From contig SKLY01000271.1 in assembly GCA_007121335.1 (NCBI GenBank), positions 1-34,787 on the forward strand: a DNA stretch of 34,787 nt, given 5' to 3'. The notes under the pieces were generated by a model. That model searched no databases and was not told where the DNA came from. It saw only the letters and a program-made list of their open reading frames with translations. Below, piece by piece: positions 32,271 to 34,787 of this stretch. How positions within the stretch are numbered: the stretch's first letter is position 1; each line of letters opens with the position of its first letter. The stretch comes from Saprospiraceae bacterium (GTDB lineage Bacteria > Bacteroidota > Bacteroidia > Chitinophagales > Saprospiraceae). Both the position numbers and the translations under genes were made by a program.

Positions 32271-33287
32271 ATGCATCAAAGAGATAAAATGCTGAATCGG
32301 GAGTCCTGGAAAGATTTACCTATACCAGATTACAGAGCTCCACTTGTTTTCAGAGGAGGTCATGGGGCAACCCTTGGTATCCATTTCTTCAAAAAATCTT
32401 CGGTAAAATACACTCTGCGTCTTCGACTCGATACTCCCGATGGGGATTTCTTTTTCACGGATATGGTCCCTGGAAATGATGGAAAAATAGTGGTTTTGCT
32501 ACACGGATTGGAGGGGAATAGTCAAAGGCCTTACATTATGGGAATGGCTCAGGTAGCAATGGGCCGGGGCTGGGGAGTGGCTGCGATGAATTTTAGGAGT
32601 TGTGACGGCCAATTGAATTCCAGGGCGAGGTTTTACCACAGTGGTGAGACCGGAGATCTTGAGGTGCTGTTAAACCATCTGACAGAAAAAATGGGTTTCA
32701 ATAGAGTGGTACTTGTTGGATTCAGCCTCGGTGGGAATGTGTTGTTAAAATACCTCGGTGAAAAGGGAGAAAGCCTCCATCCCGCGATTGAATTTGGAAT
32801 GGCCATTTCAGTGCCCGTGGACCTGAGCAGCTCTTCCGATCAAATTGAGTCCCTTCAAAACCGGCTTTACCTGCGCAGATTTTTAAAGTCGCTCAAAGGG
32901 AAGGTGCGACAAAAAATGGAGATACACCCGGACGAAATTGATTGGGAAAGAGGTTTGCGAGCCCGGACCTTCAGGGAATTTGATGAGTTTATTACGGCGC
33001 CCCTTCACGGATTTGAAGGTGCAGCGGATTACTACCGAAAAAGTTCTTCCCTCTTTTTCCTGGATCGCATCGCAGTTCCATCTGTGTTGCTTTCTGCAAA
33101 AAACGACAGTTTTCTATCCAATTCTTGCTATCCGGCTGTTCGGGACAATTCAATGCTTAGGACCATTTTCCCAAAGCACGGCGGACATGTGGGATTTCCT
33201 CATTGGCCGGTTTCAAAACAAACCTATCCGGAGTTGATTTTGAGCTATCTGTTAAGCCTGGCAGATGACCGGGATTCGACCCATTAA
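32271..33287 (+). CDS. YheT/EMB8-type alpha/beta hydrolase
   Basis: The protein has the oxyanion segment VVLLHGLEGNSQRPYIMGMA, the nucleophile elbow GFSLGGN (Ser152 from this start), an Asp in AKNDSF and the catalytic His in KHGGHVGFPHWP. The RSCDG.LN motif after the second strand is typical of the YheT (COG0429) group, whose physiological substrate is unsettled although esterase activity is expected. GTG at 32247 and ATG at 32289 are alternative starts; the conserved region begins near DYRAPLVFRGGH, so all three are compatible. It stands alone, 143 bases after the truncated repeat element. Confidence 0.88.
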   Translation: MHQRDKMLNRESWKDLPIPDYRAPLVFRGGHGATLGIHFFKKSSVKYTLRLRLDTPDGDFFFTDMVPGNDGKIVVLLHGLEGNSQRPYIMGMAQVAMGRGWGVAAMNFRSCDGQLNSRARFYHSGETGDLEVLLNHLTEKMGFNRVVLVGFSLGGNVLLKYLGEKGESLHPAIEFGMAISVPVDLSSSSDQIESLQNRLYLRRFLKSLKGKVRQKMEIHPDEIDWERGLRARTFREFDEFITAPLHGFEGAADYYRKSSSLFFLDRIAVPSVLLSAKNDSFLSNSCYPAVRDNSMLRTIFPKHGGHVGFPHWPVSKQTYPELILSYLLSLADDRDSTH

Positions 33288-33453
33288 AATCCGGAGATTT
33301 AACCCGGGACCACCCGCATTGTCCTATGATTCATTGGTTGCCAGCCACTGACTTTTTTCCGATATGATACTTGGTTACAGGATTCCTTCTTTTGTCGAAA
33401 TATTTAAACCTCCTCACCAGATATTTCCCGTATTTCCAGGATCGAGCTCCACA

Positions 33454-33500
33454 ATGCTGGAATTGATTCTGATGACTTCATGGCTTTCTCTTTTGTCTTC
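33454..33500 (-). repeat. Remnant of a third Rpn C-terminal module
   Basis: On the minus strand AAAGAGAAAGCC then ATGAAGTCATCAGAATCAAT matches both neighbours. The part before ATG resembles the junction inside the full gene (34101 onward), and the part after it resembles the start of the 33794 module. One base is lost soon after, so the frame runs out. The spacing from the next module (313 bases) nearly equals that between the two complete ones (307). Confidence 0.6.
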
Positions 33501-33509
33501 CCGACTCTG

Positions 33510-33794
33510 TTAAATCAGACCCTCCTCACGTAGTATTTTATCTGTTTCACTTTCCGATATTTCAAGCGCTTTACGTATGTGGTGGGAGGATACACCAAGT
33601 TTGTATAAATTTACCACTGATTTTCGAATGGTGGCTTTTTGCTCCTCTCTGATTTTCTGGGCTTCCTCCCTGGCTTTCTGGATTTTCTCCCTGTTTTCTT
33701 TATCCGCTTTTTCGTATCCCTCCAATAAAATCTCTTCGTAGGCATTTTTCGCCCCGCGTTTAACTATGCTGGAAATTGATTCTGATGACTCCAT
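33510..33794 (-). CDS. Stand-alone C-terminal module of an Rpn nuclease, possible antitoxin-like small protein
   Basis: The 94-residue frame begins MESSESISSIVKRGAKNAYE. Residues 1-61 agree with the C-terminal module of the adjacent Rpn gene at 52 of 61 positions; beyond that the two tails differ (here YKLGVSSHHIRKALEISESE). A helical, highly charged middle (KADKENREKIQKAREEAQK) is followed by a small helix-turn-helix-like tail ending LREEGLI. It lacks the nuclease domain. In E. coli the corresponding C-terminal piece of Rpn is translated alone and neutralises the nuclease; the same role here is inference. It lies 19 bases downstream of the Rpn stop. Confidence 0.6.
   Translation of the reverse strand: MESSESISSIVKRGAKNAYEEILLEGYEKADKENREKIQKAREEAQKIREEQKATIRKSVVNLYKLGVSSHHIRKALEISESETDKILREEGLI
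33612..33794 (-). repeat. Tandem repeat unit shared with 33919-34101
   Basis: The two 183-base segments are nearly identical at DNA level over most of their length, including a long stretch coding for NAYEEILLEGYEKADKENRE. They lie 307 bases apart in the same orientation. Downstream of each unit the sequences diverge sharply. Confidence 0.85.
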
Positions 33795-33813
33795 GGGATT
33801 AATTATTAAAGAA

Positions 33814-34779
33814 TCACTTAATTAGGCCTTCACCTTTGAGTATTCCAAGCACTTTTTCTTCTGACAAATCAAAAATTTCACTGATTTGCTTAAGTTGAAG
33901 CCCACAGTTATATGATTTCACAACATTTCTTTTCGTTGTGGCTTTTTGCTCCTCTTTGATTTTCTGGGCTTCCTCTCTGGCTTTCTGGATTTCCTCCCTG
34001 TTTTCTTTATCCGCTTTTTCGTATCCCTCCAATAAAATCTCTTCGTAGGCATTTTTCGCCCCGCGTTTTATAATACTGGATATTGGTTCTATTGATTCCA
34101 TGGCTTTTTCTTTGTTTGTAATCACGCTGTAATAGTAAACGAAGGCAGATTTCGTAAGGTTCCTGTCGCTTTTGTCTATTTCTAAAAAAATCTTGTTTAC
34201 TGAACGCATTAAAACCTCTTCGTCCCAGGCCTGCTTGAGCAGCAATTTGATGCTTCTCCATACTCCTTCCTGTAACATCAGTATTTCACTCTCCTCAGAG
34301 GCTTGAATATTGTCAAATACGTAATCGAATTCCGGGATGTACTTCTTCAGTGAATCATCCAAATCGCTGTAGAGGCTTCTGTGCGTGTGGTACTACCAGG
34401 GGTCTTTTCCGTGGTAGAAAAGAACGGGAATCACCGGCCGGGGCTTTTTACCCTCTTTTACCTGCATGCCCAGTCCGGAAAAAATATTCTGTCCCAGTTG
34501 GATGGTCACATATCTGTCTTTCCACGATTTGAACTCCAGTAATATGGGTAGATAAAAAGACTTTTTGCGACCCTTCAGCGGCACTTCAAACTAAATATCC
34601 GCGAAGGAGGCCTTGAGTTCCTCGTTCAGGAAACTTCCCGGCACTTCCTGAATTTTGGACAAATCGATTTGCTCAATCAAATCAGCGGGCAGGCGGTGTT
34701 GAAAGTACGATTGCGCACGTCCAACATCCCGGAAAACCGCCTTCATAAACTGGTCGTGTATGCTTTTATTCTTTGCCAT
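33814..34779 (-). pseudogene. Rpn-family PD-(D/E)XK nuclease/transposase gene interrupted by two in-frame TAG codons
   Basis: A single frame of 322 codons runs from the ATG at 34779 (MAKNKSIHDQFMKAVFRDVG) to the TAA at 33814, with TAG at codon 63 (34591-34593) and codon 129 (34393-34395). There is no frameshift. The nuclease signature is otherwise present: Asp61 just before the first TAG, then LPILLEFKS with Glu82 and Lys84. VIPVLFYHGKDPW precedes the second TAG, and KKYIPEFDYVFDNI follows it. The C-terminal module begins at Met227. Both stops could be CAG-to-TAG changes. Genes at 18598 and 24681 end in TAG, so it is a real stop here. The Rpn family is linked to recombination and phage defence. 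Confidence 0.8.
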
Positions 34780-34787
34780 GCCCCAAA

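Noticed and set aside
33814-34779. Stop-codon recoding (TAG read as an amino acid)
   Set aside because: TAG terminates the pseudouridine synthase and TonB receptor genes at the expected positions, and no suppressor tRNA is visible in the window. Ordinary gene decay is simpler.

Overview
The window reads as chromosomal DNA of a member of the Bacteroidota, probably outside the Bacteroidales. Three things point there. First, seven genes are preceded by exact matches to the Bacteroidota -7 promoter element TAnnTTTG. Second, Shine-Dalgarno sequences are essentially absent. Third, the gene families are typical: DUF4834, DUF4625, GbsR-type regulator, CxxCxxCC proteins, a TonB-dependent receptor with a CarboxypepD_reg domain, and many lipoproteins with acidic N-termini. 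Most genes look like ordinary core genome; the right-hand third is more accessory.

Layout. 1-4.5 kb: the end of a DUF4625 surface protein, a small membrane protein, a HEAT-repeat/cyclophilin lipoprotein and gcvT. 4.5-8.1 kb: a GbsR-like regulator, a DUF1015 protein followed closely by an amidohydrolase, and a convergent CxxCxxCC protein. 8.1-9.6 kb: the rpsF-rpsR-rplI ribosomal operon with promoter and terminator. 9.6-12.9 kb: a divergent TrpF-like protein, an HMA/MauE-like fusion and dnaN. 12.9-13.5 kb: a gene-free stretch with degenerate repeats and a perfect 22-bp palindrome. 13.5-20.4 kb: an M1 aminopeptidase lipoprotein, mnmG, a 52-residue DUF4834 gene, an RluA-type pseudouridine synthase and thiL.

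20.6-27.5 kb (minus strand) is one transcription unit, with an exact -7 element at its start and a hairpin terminator at its end. It encodes a TonB-dependent receptor and three lipoproteins: beta-helix, beta-propeller and leucine-rich repeat. All three carry Asp-rich tails right after the lipid cysteine, which resemble surface-export signals. I infer an outer-membrane uptake or adhesion complex with no SusD partner.

27.6-33.3 kb holds trmB, a cupin lipoprotein, two tandem thioredoxin-fold proteins, a Gre-like factor and a YheT-type hydrolase. Two copies of a small inverted-repeat element are interspersed there. 33.4-34.8 kb is an Rpn (PD-(D/E)XK) nuclease gene broken by two in-frame TAG codons. 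It is followed by a separate intact copy of its C-terminal module and a remnant of a third. In E. coli the C-terminal part of Rpn is made separately and acts as the antitoxin, so this locus is the best candidate for something new.
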